From positions 103,101,302 to 103,165,301 of the forward strand of contig NC_088783.1 of assembly GCF_958450345.1 (NCBI RefSeq): a stretch of 64,000 nucleotides of DNA, written 5' to 3'. This document shows, piece after piece, positions 53,638 to 64,000 of the stretch. The notes under the pieces were generated by a model that searched no databases, was not told where the DNA came from, and saw only the letters and a program-made list of their open reading frames with translations. How positions within the stretch are numbered: position 1 is the stretch's first letter; each line of letters starts with the position of its first letter. This DNA comes from Calliphora vicina (taxonomy: Eukaryota > Arthropoda > Insecta > Diptera > Calliphoridae). The position numbers were made by a program, and so were the translations under genes.

Positions 53638-54725
53638 TAAAAATATAACTGGTGAATACCGTTCAAATTATTTAGTATGTCTTCGGCTGTGTCTATAAGA
53701 TCAATATTGACCGCGAATCCAAAATAAATTTTTAGTGGCTCGAAAAGTTCAAGTAAACGGTTAACAACTGATTCCAGTGAAAGCCACCTGGTCTGCGAAG
53801 GATGAAGAAGTTTTTGCGGTTTGAATTCAAATAAAGATTGAATTTGTTGAAATTGATTATTTCTTTTAGGGCTGTTTGAAATGTAATTATATATATTACG
53901 AGTCAAAGTTTCCACTGATGATGGCAGCTTCAAACAGGCATATGATGAGCACAGTGCTGAAGAATGGCACACGCATTTTAAAATAAATAAATTATGTAGG
54001 TATTTCTTTTTTAAAATGGCTTGCCACGGAATTGTGTTTTCCTGTTATATTGGGAGCCCCATCTGCGGCAAAGCCTATCATGTGTTTTTGATAGTCAATC
54101 TTGTTATCTAAAAAATTTTTTTTTATTGCTGTAAATAAAGAGGCTGCATCACATTTATCGACTTCAATCAAACCAAAGAAGAAATCATATATTTTAAAAT
54201 CCAAACTCTTGATACCAAACACATCAGTTTTTTGTTACTGATATCAGTAAAAAGCATTGGTATTCATGATTTCACATATTGTTTGGAGCTGAGTTTTACC
54301 GACAGCATTTTTTATAATGGCTGTAGCTTTTGTTCTTCCAATCGATATGTTTTTTGCATATTCGGAATCTGTAAAAGAGTTTTTTACCAGCTTTGACAAA
54401 TGATCCATGGTAGCAAATGCAACGTTATGTTCAAGTTTTATTTCTATTCCTTTTGAAAGGTCCGTTTTGAAAAATGATGAAATTGTTGGCTGGTTTTCCA
54501 AAATAAAATTTGCTGCCTCCGAATGCTTTTGAGTTTCCATATGTCGACTTATATCAGACCATCCAGATTTTCAATATGGATTTACAAACCTTGCAATAAA
54601 GGTTCGAATCTTTTTTAACTGCCCATGAATTTACTTTTGGGTCTTCGAGCCACGAATCTTTTATTTTGCGCTTCTTTTATTCTTGACATACGGGCTCTTC
54701 AATTTCGATTGTTGGTTCTGTAAAT
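53638..54725 (-). pseudogene. hAT transposase, N-terminal part with BED finger
   Basis: Minus strand from about 54725: KDSWLEDPKVNSWAVK then a BED-type zinc finger (YCKVC, then after a shift SDISRHMETQKH, about 54600-54530). The transposase continues with ANFILENQPTISSFF, LSKLVKNSFTDSEYAKN, AASLFTAIKKNF, GFAADGAPNITGKHNSVASH (hAT DDE region) and HPSQTRWLSLESVVNRLLEL, ending at ILNNLNGIHQLYFYF where the INE-like element is inserted. Several stops. The protein is of the Buster/ZMYM6-like hAT type. Confidence 0.8.
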
Positions 54726-55248
54726 ATGTATGTTAACTTAATATACTAATTTACATTAAATGAACAAAAACTTACCACTTCTAATAACAAACTTATCCAT
54801 TTTTCAATTATATGTAAGTGTATTTTTTTGTTTCAGATGAACTTGTACCTAACTTATCCTGTGTGTCTTTTAACTTTTAACTGACAAAATTTTACAGATT
54901 ACTATGTTATGGAAACAAAAAAATTTATACAGTATACTTTTCACACAAAAACATAGCATACAAAAAATTAGCTATATTGCTTAGTCCACTTTTACAATGT
55001 AGAAATTGAAAGGCAGACAGAGAAACAAAAAAAAATTCCAGTACAGATAGTCGTGTACTACATTGCAAAAGGGGATTTACAAAATTTGAATTTTAGGAAA
55101 AAAGGTTACCATATGTTTTGCTTTAAAAAAATTGTCATTTTTGTTCGCGGGAAAAATTAAAAATCGTCAATCGTCATTTTAATAAATTTGACTTAAAAAA
55201 TCGTCAAAATGACGATAAATCGTCAAAGTTGGCAGCGCTGCATACGAT

Positions 55249-55580
55249 TATTGTAATGGATCCATTTATTCATCGCAAAAATGATTTTCTTTTATAGCGT
55301 TCAAGCATCATTTCGGATATACCAAATTTCCTGCTGGCCGCAAACATTTTGAAATTGCAGTTTCAGTAGCTCCAAATGATTTTGCAAGCACTTGTTGAGT
55401 TTGACACTAATCTTCATGAAGTAATACCTCCAATTCTTGATTTTGGCTATTTTGACTGGCCTGGGCGATCTTTGTCATCTATATAAAAATCACCACTTCT
55501 AAACCATACAAACCATCTCTCGAACGTTGAAACCTTCCTCTCCTCCCCATTCGATAAAATGGCTATGCTTACCAATAACC
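55249..55580 (-). pseudogene. mos1-type mariner transposase, N-terminal part
   Basis: Minus-strand pieces FERWFVWFRSGDFYIDDKD and RPGQSK, then an eroded helix-turn-helix and LERYKRKSFLR. A one-base-shifted DEKWIHYNN follows, right at the CATACGAT duplication. It is the front half of the copy at 47880-48362. Its own 5' end has replaced the rest of a Harbinger gene. Confidence 0.75.
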
Positions 55581-56060
55581 CAAGTGTTAACCTTGCCTCT
55601 GCTAAATTCGTTTTTTAGATATTGATCTGCGGAACTTGTTTTCCATATGAAAAAGTCGTGATTGGATGTCTTGCGTCAGCAAAATTTATTACCATGTCAT
55701 GGTCACATATCTAGAATGTGTTTTTGCATTTTACAACAATATACATATATAACTTTAATACTTACCAGCATAACGTTTAAACTATAATAAACCTTTCGGT
55801 TGTAGTATACATGTTTTTGCTCCTCCTTTGACGACTTGATTTTGACATTAATACCATCTACTACACCAATAATTCCTGGAAAACCAAATTTTTCATACAA
55901 ATTACACTGGATAGACTTTTCTTCATCTGGTGTTTTTGAGAATCGTATCCATTTACGACAGAAGTGTTTTTCAAAGATGTCAAGACACTCCTTTACTGTG
56001 TTGGATACTTCAGATTGTGACATACACGTTAAGAAGTCATTGCCTACACATTTTGTAGCA
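55575..56060 (-). pseudogene. PIF/Harbinger transposase relic with an intron
   Basis: Minus strand: VKECLDIFEKHF, WIRFSKTPDEEKS, then FPGIIGVVDGINVKIKSSKE (first catalytic Asp in VDG) and HVYYNRKVYYSLNVMLV (about 55980-55765). A GT-AG intron lies at about 55710-55765. The continuation ICDHDMVINFADARHP, then after a shift NHDFFIWKTSSADQYL, brings the second catalytic Asp motif. It is cut off near 55575 by the mariner. This is the HARBI1-like protein class. It is unrelated in position to the Harbinger-type element at 23998. Confidence 0.7.
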
Positions 56061-56124
56061 ATTTAGTGTTAATAGCTGTTCCCCTATAATTGATTTCAAA
56101 TGATCAGAAATGCATTAATTTACA

Positions 56125-56505
56125 AAATGAAGTCCGAGACTCGCGGACTAAAACGTAAAACATCAAGTGAGGATGATCGCCACATAGTTTGATTCCGCAT
56201 CATTTAGGATTTAGCAGGACAATGACTCAAAGCATACGTCACAACTTGTATGAACATGGCTTATTTTTAACTGTGGCAACATCTTTAAAACTCCAGGTTA
56301 ACCACCAAATATTAATGTTATTGAGAATTTGTGGAGTTTTCTTGAGATAAATATTGGAAATAAATAATAAGCTAGACTTAAAAAATGCACTCCAATATGA
56401 ATGGCAGAAGATAACGACGGAATATACACAAAAACTGGTTAACTCTATGCAATCTAGACTTAAATCAGTTTTAAAACAAAAGGGATATCCCACAAAATAT
56501 TAGTT
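56125..56505 (+). pseudogene. Tc1 transposase, internally deleted
   Basis: A scrap of the N-terminal half (GLKRKTSSEDDRHIV) joins directly to the core QDNDSKHTSQLV (second catalytic Asp). PPNINVIENLWSFLEINI (third, Glu) and an intact C-terminus (LVNSMQSRLKSVLKQKGYP, stop at 56503) follow. Two GCACGAAATAAGCTGT blocks downstream (56577, 56772) look like the inner and outer direct repeats of the right end. Confidence 0.75.
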
Positions 56506-56576
56506 TTCTTTAAAATATGAATAAAATTGTTTTAATTTATTGTTTGTAATAAATTAATTAAGTAATTTAATATGTG

Positions 56577-56797
56577 CACGAAATAAGCTGTGAGGTTATT
56601 TTTCTTGAAATTTCGTTTTTATGTTAAATATTTTTAATAAATGAATTGTTTTTAATATTTTTTGTTAATACAATAAATAATACCATATTTTCAAATATTT
56701 GTCGGTGTTCTTTTTTTAATATGAGAGATAATTATAAAAATATAACGAACTCTTTTATAAAAAATCATATGCACGAAATAAGCTGTAAGCCACTGTA
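56577..56797. repeat. IR/DR right end of the Tc1 relic
   Basis: GCACGAAATAAGCTGTGAGG at 56577 and GCACGAAATAAGCTGTAAGC at 56772, about 195 bp apart, in the arrangement of Tc1 inner and outer repeats. The left end was not found. Confidence 0.55.
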
Positions 56798-58016
56798 CAA
56801 TTATTCAATTAAATTTTGGGTCTGTTATCGCGAAAATTCAGTTTTCGCCACAGGTCTGGTTTTTAATTAGTCGAGAAAATCGAGCAAAATTTCGTCACAA
56901 AAATTTGTTTTTGGGAAATTGAATTTAAAGTTTCAACGTTTTATATAAAACAATGGTGTCGAAAAAGTGGTTCGATATTTCTGTATGATGTAGTGCTTGA
57001 AATTCTACATCGATTAGTGTAGAAATTTCCATGTCATGTAGGAAAGGAATTTCATGTTATAACCATTTTTAGCTCATAAAAAATTTGCCATTTTGTTGTA
57101 TAAGCCACATTTTACGAAATATTTATTAATTAATGGGACATACCTGAAAATGTACTGATAAAAACTGCTCAAAGTTTTTTCTCCAAAATTATCTTCACGT
57201 ATATGAGTTATACTTGCAGTATGCTAAATTAATATTTAGTAATTAGTGAGAAATTAATTAAACCACCAATCTTTATTTTTATATTCGCTCTGAAAAAGTT
57301 ATTACTAGTTCTAAAGTGTGTTTTTTTAAGCCGGATAGAACTTGAAATTGTAAAAAATTGCACAAAAAAGTAAACTTTAATCAAAAAAATTATTTATTCA
57401 AAAGAATACATGGCACTAACATTGGATAAAAAATTCTATTTATTTTCACATTTGTCTACTTTTGACAAATGTTTTATTCCGTAGTTAATCAAAACCTGTC
57501 TTCTTTATAATCCAATAAAATAATCACATCTATCTCAAAAAATAAATATTTTTATTTTAAATTCAAAAATTGCATTCTTACTGATACACCCTATATATAA
57601 ATATAACCGTTATAGATCGTATACTGTAAAATTCTTGAATATACAATGAATTCGAAATGTCTATTATAATAAAAATAAAATATTTTTTTCTTTTTTAACA
57701 ACTTTTTAAATATTTGTATCACATACATTATGATAACACAAGTTTTTTTATATTTACAAAATTTCATACACATTTTATTGTATATCCACAAAAATGGTAC
57801 ATACGGTACTAAAACACATTAAATTTTTAGCAAAAATGGATATACAACAAAATTGCTCCACAATATCTCAGAAATTACAAGAGATATAGACAAACGTTGG
57901 TGACATTTAAAAAAAGTAAATAAACCAAACAATTCTAAATGAACTCAAATATTGATTTCAATATTTAAATTTAAAAACTTAAATTTTATAAAAAAAACAC
58001 AAAAACCTATTTTATA
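56798..58016. other. Noncoding AT-rich stretch
   Basis: About 1.2 kb with no recognisable element or gene. Short frames are AT-rich noise. Confidence 0.4.
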
Positions 58017-59163
58017 GCACAGATAATTATACGTACTCTAAAAAAATGATTAATGCACAAAAATAATATCAGGTATATATTATTTCATTAGTATTTCATT
58101 GGACCTCCTATTGCTTCAATTACTGACCTCAATCGATTACTCATTGTAAATACCTGCTTTTTTGTTGTCTCAGACGTTAATTAATTCCACTCATACTCCA
58201 AGCCATCTTTATGTTCTTGTTTGTTCCTGTAAGTTTTTTTTCGAATGCGCCATTCCAATTCATCCCATAAATGCTCTATGGGATTCAGGTCTGGTGATTG
58301 GGGAGGCGAATGGAGTTGTTTCGGGACGTTATAGAGCAGCCATTCAACATGCGAAGTGTGCTTGGGGTCGTTGTCCTGCTGGAAATACCAGGTACCACTA
58401 AGACCCAAAACACTTGCGGAATATTTCAACCTGCTTTTCAAAATGTCTAAATGAAAAAATTGGTCCATATTTGTTTCCACAAATCGCAGTTTTCCAACTC
58501 CATTCGCCGACATGCAGTCCCAAACTATGACCGAACCACCACCATGCTTAACTGTTGGAATGAGGTTCTTCGGAGGCAGCTCTTCATTAGTTCGAAGTCG
58601 AGTCGCTTTTTTCTATTTATTTCGCTTATTAATGTTTTTTTCTTGGTACGCGGCTATGGAATCCGTTTTTTTGCAAAATACTTCGCACAGTTTCTGAATG
58701 AACATTAATATTGTGGACATTTTCCAAAGTGTTTCGAATTTCCACGGCTGTTGTTTTAGGATTTTTACTAACAACACTTTTTATAAATCGCTCAAATCTA
58801 GGGAAAATTTTGGGTTGACGTCCAGTTTTTGGCTTGCCTTCTAGGGATTGAGACTCAGACAATTTTTTTTTACAGTCTGCACTGTATACTTGGCACGTTC
58901 TACAATTTTAGCAATTGAACTTATGGAATTCCCACCTTTCCTCAATTTTAAAATATGTTCATGCATTTCCATACAAATGCCCTTTGTTTTCTTACTCGTT
59001 TTAACAAAAAAAGTACATTTTTTTCTTAAAATTACTGTTGTCTTCAAGAATAAGCTTACAGACTAAGCTTTTAACACTTTCCGTATATTATTTTTTCTTT
59101 AAATCTACTAATTTTTAAAAAGTACCGTTCTCTACTTGGTATCGTACGTATAATTATCTGTGT
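58017..59163 (-). mobile_element. Tc1 transposon (DD34E lineage), damaged, both ends present
   Basis: Ends (G/A)CACAGATAATTATACGTAC and complement, each preceded by TA (58015-58016, 59164-59165). A further TIR-like block lies at about 59329-59360, outside the element. The transposase gene is on the minus strand and broken. Confidence 0.75.
58093..59045 (-). pseudogene. Tc1 transposase, frameshifted
   Basis: The N-terminus (ILKLRKGGNSISSIAKIV) shifts near 58850 to the GRQPK-type hinge and NPKTTAVEIRNTLENVHNIN (second helix-turn-helix). It then shifts again to the core near 58510, skipping the first catalytic motif. FQQDNDPKHTSHVEWLLYNV and SPDLNPIEHLWDELEWRI follow. The C-terminus ends at 58093 (RLRSVIEAIGGPMKY). 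Only 32 residues separate the second Asp and the Glu instead of 34, pointing to a two-codon deletion. It is a different lineage from the intact copy at 3417-4445. Confidence 0.8.
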
Positions 59164-59165
59164 TA

Positions 59166-60500
59166 CCAGATTAAGTTTTAACTGTAAAAGTACAATAACC
59201 GGAAAGTTAGCCGGCCTTTTTGTAGTTATTTGTTGACAGTGTGTCCATGCCTTGCAAAAATCAAGAAAAAATATAGATCAGAAACCCAGGGTTATTCTTA
59301 AACTCCAATGTTAGAGGTACGAAGTACGTAATATTATCTGTGTGACTGTACGTAAAGGTATCTTCGGGACGACGCACAGAGGGGCCAAACATACTAATTT
59401 TGCGGATTAATTGAAAAAACAAATTTCAAGTATCGTGAAAACTGAAAGCGCCAGCTTAAAGAGCACAAAATACTACATCAGCAGGCAAAAAATTAATGTG
59501 AAATATTAAAAGGTATTTTTATAGTCACGTGTTGAAATTACATATTGTGAGAAAAAAACCTAAAAAATTGATATAAAAAAAAATAAAAAATTGCGCAAAT
59601 AAATACTATTTGTGATAGATAATTAAAAAAATTAACAAATCTAATTATGCAACCATCAAGTTCAGATATTTATTGATATGTTTTGGTTAAATTTAAGTTT
59701 GAATTATTTGTGGAAGTGGCTTTGATATTAGTTTTTATATTGGAAGTGCAAAAAAAAATGGATTTTGTCAGTTCAAATGGACATAAAGTTATTAGCTGGG
59801 CTCAGCTGGGAAGAGAATTTAATATAATTTAAAAGCCTGGACAGTTGAGCGTTGTTTCAGAAAAAATTAGGTTGGGCATCGCTGCGCCTCATAAGTTATA
59901 TGTAAATTAGTAAAAGCTTCACCCTGTAAGTCTACCACCAAAAATCACTTTACGATTCTGATAAACGTTTTATTGATGTCGTTGTTGTTATTGTCATTGT
60001 TTTTTTTTATAAGAGATGGGCAAGTGTTGTGATTAATAATACGAGAGTCACGTGGGAGTCAGGCCTGGACGTGGCTATATTCTTGTATTATAATGAGATA
60101 AACAATAATAAACTTTTACCAATTACTTTTCTTTATTTCAGTTTAGTTTTCCATCCATTGATTTTCTAATCGTGAATGAATAGCACGCGGAATTTTAATA
60201 ATTTAACTCTCATGCACTCACACTTGTATATGCTTGTTTAAAATTTTTTTTTTTTTTGTGATTAATTCGAAATTTTTTTTTTGTGGTTAATACGAAGTCA
60301 TCCGATAGCAGGCAATTTAGCTTAATAAAAAAATAATTTTAGTGAGCGAGATCTCGAGAATTTTAAAGTTTTATATCGGGAGCCAGTTATCACTCACGTT
60401 CAGATCTGTAGTTTTTATATTGGCTCATTTCAAAGATTGTGTTGTATAAATTTCAAAGCAGTGCATTTAAACTTTGCAAGTCCTTTTATCAATAACATGC
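59166..60500. other. TE-poor noncoding region
   Basis: Low-complexity and AT-rich, no protein or terminal repeats. Probably host DNA or very old TE remains. Confidence 0.4.
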
Positions 60501-60790
60501 ATAAATTTAGTGTGTCTCACTGATGTAGTTCTATAGATATAGGAAAATTAATAATTCATTTGTATGGGGGAACTCGATTCCACCCTCGTATACCCTTCCG
60601 ATTTTGGCGGAACGTGTAGTTTGTTTTTAGAGTTACCCGCAGCAAATTTAGTGTGCATAACTATTGTAGTTCTATAGATATAGCACAGTTAATAATTATT
60701 TTATATGGTGGGTAATTGACTTCCCCCTCCTATATCCCTAAAATTTTGTTACAATATGCGGATTGGTCTATGGGCTACCCACGTAAAATT
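60501..60790. repeat. Two tandem copies of a ~145-bp unit
   Basis: Both copies share AAATTTAGTGTG, GTAGTTCTATAGATATAG, TTAATAATT and TATGG.GGG.AA.T.GA.TTCC. They begin near 60508 and 60653. No coding. Confidence 0.7.
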
Positions 60791-63416
60791 TTGCGAGCGT
60801 CGCTATTATTGTTGTTGAGATATTAATAAATCCGTAAAAAAGGGGCATTTGACCCCACTGTGCGACGATCTGTAAGTCCGATTTACAAGGTCCTCTCAGA
60901 AAATGAATTGAACATTCATAATTAATATAGTGATGAAATTTGATATAACACTGTTACTTGTTTTATATTCTGTTATATCAATTATGGGACGTGCAACATT
61001 TTTACATCCTTAAAGTGAAATGTTTGAATTTTTAAGGAGACAATTATTAAACTTCGTGATAACCGTCTTTAACAAAAATAGTATAATTTTTTCCAAATCT
61101 TGTTCGACACACCCAAAAACTTGATCATAACAATAAAATTAATATGTACCATTGACTTTTCACTAATAAATATTTTTGGTATGGTTTTAAACAAAGGTTA
61201 CATATGTAGATTTAAATGTGTAGAAATGGATTCTGTCAATAAAAAGGAAAAACTTAAAAAATGGATTTATACGTCACTCTTTCTTAAGCAGTGACGTAAT
61301 ATCACTGAAATTTTGAAATATATCTTTGAATGTTAGAATATTATATAATCACTAACGAATACTTAAATCATTAGATAAAACAATGGAAATTTTCGAAAGA
61401 CCAACAATAATTTATTTAAAATACACAAACAATAAAATTTCTATATCAATTTTTGCTGTATACTAAAGAAAGAATGAAAAAAAAACCCACACACATAAAA
61501 ATAAAAAAAAGCAAGAAAGAATTGTTCTGTTTGAAAAATAAGCTGTTTTACTGACTGCTATGCCACTAACTAACTGCCTTTACAGCACACAGCCCCCTCA
61601 AAAATTGCTTTTTTAATGGCACAAAAACAACAACAACACTGCAATTGTGAGGTGAGCCAAAATACTCGTACAAACAAAAACGACAGCAACAAAAATTCTG
61701 TATAAAAACACAACAACAAATATAAAATATAAATAACAGAGACCCCATAAAATAATCATAAATTTAACAATGAAGCCAAACGTAGTGGTGCCTAGTGATG
61801 ATTTTCTACAACATCGGCTGTGTACTAAAAGCCACTCGGCTCAAACCCGAACACTTAAACAAAAACAACAACCACGACAACAAAAAGTTTGCACAAAATA
61901 TTTTTAATCATTCATTGAGACAGAAAAACAACCATGAAAAGCAAATGACTCGTCAAGTACGATTTCGATTTGTTGTAGTAGTGTAAAATGTTGTTGCTGT
62001 TGGTTTCTAATTGTTGTAGTTGTCTGATTGTTTTCAGTGGTGATATTCTTCGTAAAAGTTCCTCGTTGGCATCTTCGTTGGGTTAATATCAATCTTTTCC
62101 ACAGTTTTGTGTTTTGTTGCTGTTAAAATACCGAAAAAACGACAACATTTTTTTGCGATCAGAGTAGACATAGTACAACAGCAGCAACAGCAACAAATGG
62201 CAACTGTAAATAACCTTATAAAATCTAAGAAGAAAAAAACAAATCTGATGTTATTTTTCATTCGTACTATCGTTGTTGTCGCCATAGAAGTCGTTTTTGT
62301 TGTTGCCTATTTTTATGTGCTTGTATGTGTATATGTCTGTCTGTCTGTCTATCTTGAACATGTTCGTATGAACAATATTTTTTGTGATTTGTGCCTGTTC
62401 ACGTTCTTTGCTCGTGTTATTTTTTAGGTGCATAAGTGTATGAAAACCACAAAGTAAATAAAATATAACACGTAACAGAATAAATAAAATACAATGTTTT
62501 TTCTCATGCATTCTGTTTTTGTTTTTTCATTCTGTGTTTGCTTGTTTAAGCTTGCACAAAGAGAAAAAAGAAATTTCACGTTTTTCTTTCTAAGAAAATA
62601 ATATGAAGAGAACAACGTAAAAGAAAATGTGAATTAAAATAAAATGAAAAATGTTGTAGAAAGCTTTACGGTTATTTTATAACTTGAATTAAGTGACTTT
62701 CACAAATGAAAAAAAAAAAAAACGCAAATAGCCATCAAATTGTTTAGAAATGTAATGTGTAGGTATAGTTGTGTTTCTTTCTGTTTAAAATTTAATGCGT
62801 TTTATTTATAGAAATTGTATAAAATATGTAAAGTGGAATGTCAAATAAAGGACATGCTGTAATTATATTACAATAATACTTTGGCTAGGTAAAATTCAAT
62901 GAAAAGAAGAAAGAAGCTGTCTTAAATATTATTTTTGGAAAAACAAAGATGTATTCAAACTATAGGTCACCATTTTAAAGATAATGCTAGAATTTGGTCA
63001 TGAACGAACCCTATTTCATCTAACAAATGTCCTTTCGAAACTCAAATTTATCTAAATACGATATTAAAGTGACAATCATCTGTCTTTTTTTTTTGAATTT
63101 TGAGGGGTGCCGCACAGAGGGATTTTGGTGTCCAAAACCCTATTTTTCGACCAATAAATTTTAAAAATCAAATGATGCAGTTTTGTAGAGAAATGTTTTA
63201 AGATGAAATGAGCACTTATAGTTTTAAGAAAATTTGTATTTTATTTTTCAAAAGTTGTAGTAAAGTCCATGTAAGGGTGCTAAGTAAAAATTTACTTATA
63301 TTTCAGTGGTTTATAATATTTGAAAAATATAGCATTTCTCCATAAAAAAATTATGGGGATATCATAAACCGTTATGCCCAAATCTATAAACCCATAAGCG
63401 CAGCTAGACTATTATT
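60791..63416. other. TE-poor noncoding region with CAA/TTG tracts
   Basis: Similar in texture to 4798-7700: CAACAACA runs (61625-61720), TTGTTG runs (61990-62070), a short CAG/CAA tract (62176-62200) and GTCT repeats. No exon could be supported; frames such as 62107-62427 are biased by the repeats. Confidence 0.45.
62335..62351. repeat. (GTCT)4 microsatellite
   Basis: GTCTGTCTGTCTGTCTA. Confidence 0.9.
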
Positions 63417-64000
63417 CTGGGGTGGGCAAGTGCCCTTCCAAATAGTAAAAAGAAACAATTTTTTTTATAAAAAAAAAATAATTTTTTATTAAAACAAAAA
63501 TAAATATCACAAAAATTCAGTTTGCTAACATAACTACTTCATTTTTAATATTTAAAACTGCTAATTTATTTTATAAAATATTTTTATATATAACTTCCAA
63601 TAATCAACTGAAGGAATAGAATCCGGCTAATCCAGATTTTAGCCTTTACCTAATGTTGATTCTGTATAAAAATCTTCAAGAACACAAGAACAGCGTAATT
63701 TTTAATTACTAACTTGCAATTTTCATATCTACAACTCCATCTAGTTGTGCAAAGGCTGTTTATTTTATACTGTTTAATTTGAAGAGCTTGGCTTTTTAAA
63801 TCATTATTATTTTCTGGTTTGCGCTGATGATATGTGTGAACACGAATCCACAAATGTCGGATAAACAATGAACCAAAATGGCTTGCGGATTCGACTCCTT
63901 TATTTTAGCTTGTAAAAACCAAACATTACATGTGGTCCGTTGTAAGATTTGCATTGGAATATTTTTTAACTTTTTGTTTTCCAAAAACCCCATGATTAAT
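63417..64000 (-). pseudogene. hAT transposase relic, continuing past the window
   Basis: The left edge CTGGGGTGGGCAAGTGCCC resembles a hAT terminal repeat (CAGGGGTGGGCAA type). On the minus strand, frames at 63990-63650 read KESNPQAILVHCLSDICGF (the VHC..H region before the hAT insertion domain), ISANQKI, then after a shift SLCTTRWSCRYENCKLVIKN. This is the TRW motif of ZMYM/Buster-type hAT transposases. The C-terminal dimerisation domain is missing, and the rest lies beyond the right edge. Confidence 0.6.

Larger units (their letters stand above)
48371..55240 (-). mobile_element. hAT transposon with a 4.4-kb nested insertion
   Basis: Ends CAGTGCTGCCAACTTT and the complement of CAGCGCTGCCAACTTT, flanked by the perfect 8-bp duplication CATACGAT (48363-48370, 55241-55248). 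Without its insert (about 49266-53637) it would be about 2.5 kb, a normal hAT length. The transposase reads on the minus strand on both sides of the insert. It is inserted in a mos1-type mariner. Confidence 0.92.

Noticed and set aside
56646..56870. 74-codon plus-strand frame
   Set aside because: It overlaps the Tc1 end repeats and is AT-rich noise.
62107..62427. 106-codon plus-strand frame
   Set aside because: Driven by CAG/CAA and GTCT repeats; composition not protein-like overall.
1..64000. tRNA or rRNA genes
   Set aside because: No cloverleaf with A and B boxes or rRNA core motifs was recognised by eye on either strand; a covariance search was not possible.

Overview
The window looks like gene-poor, AT-rich chromosomal DNA of a dipteran insect, most likely a calyptrate fly (blow fly or house fly group). 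The evidence is the transposon fauna: INE-1/DINE-like repeats with the typical 'AAACAAGTAAGA' start and 'GACAGACGGACATGGCT' tail module, LOA-type and jockey-type LINEs, a Penelope-like element, and Tc1, rosa-type (DD41D), mos1-type and DD37E mariners. No complete host protein-coding gene, tRNA, rRNA or CRISPR array could be supported. Nearly every long reading frame is a transposable-element (TE) protein or a broken piece of one.

Layout. 1-2.3 kb: two LINE reverse-transcriptase (RT) relics, one with a MITE inside. 2.7-2.9 kb: a MITE. 3.1-4.8 kb: an apparently complete Tc1 (DD34E) transposon with an intact 342-aa transposase. 4.8-7.7 kb: TE-poor, probably host intergenic or intronic DNA. 7.7-10.8 kb: a Tc1 relic, a LINE relic and an INE-like element. 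11.5-20.2 kb: a Ty3/gypsy-type LTR retrotransposon with both LTRs and an ATAT target duplication; its pol is mostly deleted, and a 5.4-kb LOA-type LINE sits between its primer-binding site and gag. 20.2-25.6 kb: LINE pieces, a Tc1 relic split by a MITE, and a Penelope-like element split by a Harbinger-type element. 25.9-29.8 kb: an LTR fragment, a second Penelope relic, INE-like copies, a RING-finger frame and MITEs. 29.8-38.4 kb: relics of Transib, DD37E mariner, DD41D mariner (inside a satellite-like array) and a P/THAP transposase, then a fold-back element and a degraded transposase of an unclassified superfamily. 38.4-44.2 kb: nested MITEs, then a 3.3-kb element of that same superfamily with ~0.5-kb terminal inverted repeats. 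44.4-46.5 kb: a jockey-type LINE. 47.3-56.5 kb: a deep nest. 56.1-59.2 kb: two Tc1 relics. 59.2-63.3 kb: mostly TE-poor. 63.4 kb to the end: a hAT relic.

The most informative structure is 47.9-56.1 kb. A Harbinger relic abuts a mos1-type mariner. The mariner is split by a hAT element (8-bp duplication CATACGAT on both sides). The hAT is split by an INE-like element, which is split by a second INE-like element, which carries a DD37E mariner with an intact transposase and clean inverted repeats. Insertion order can be read directly, the innermost elements being youngest. The elements do not cooperate as a pathway; the window is a record of successive invasions. Family names are from recognised motifs and remembered family features, not from a search.
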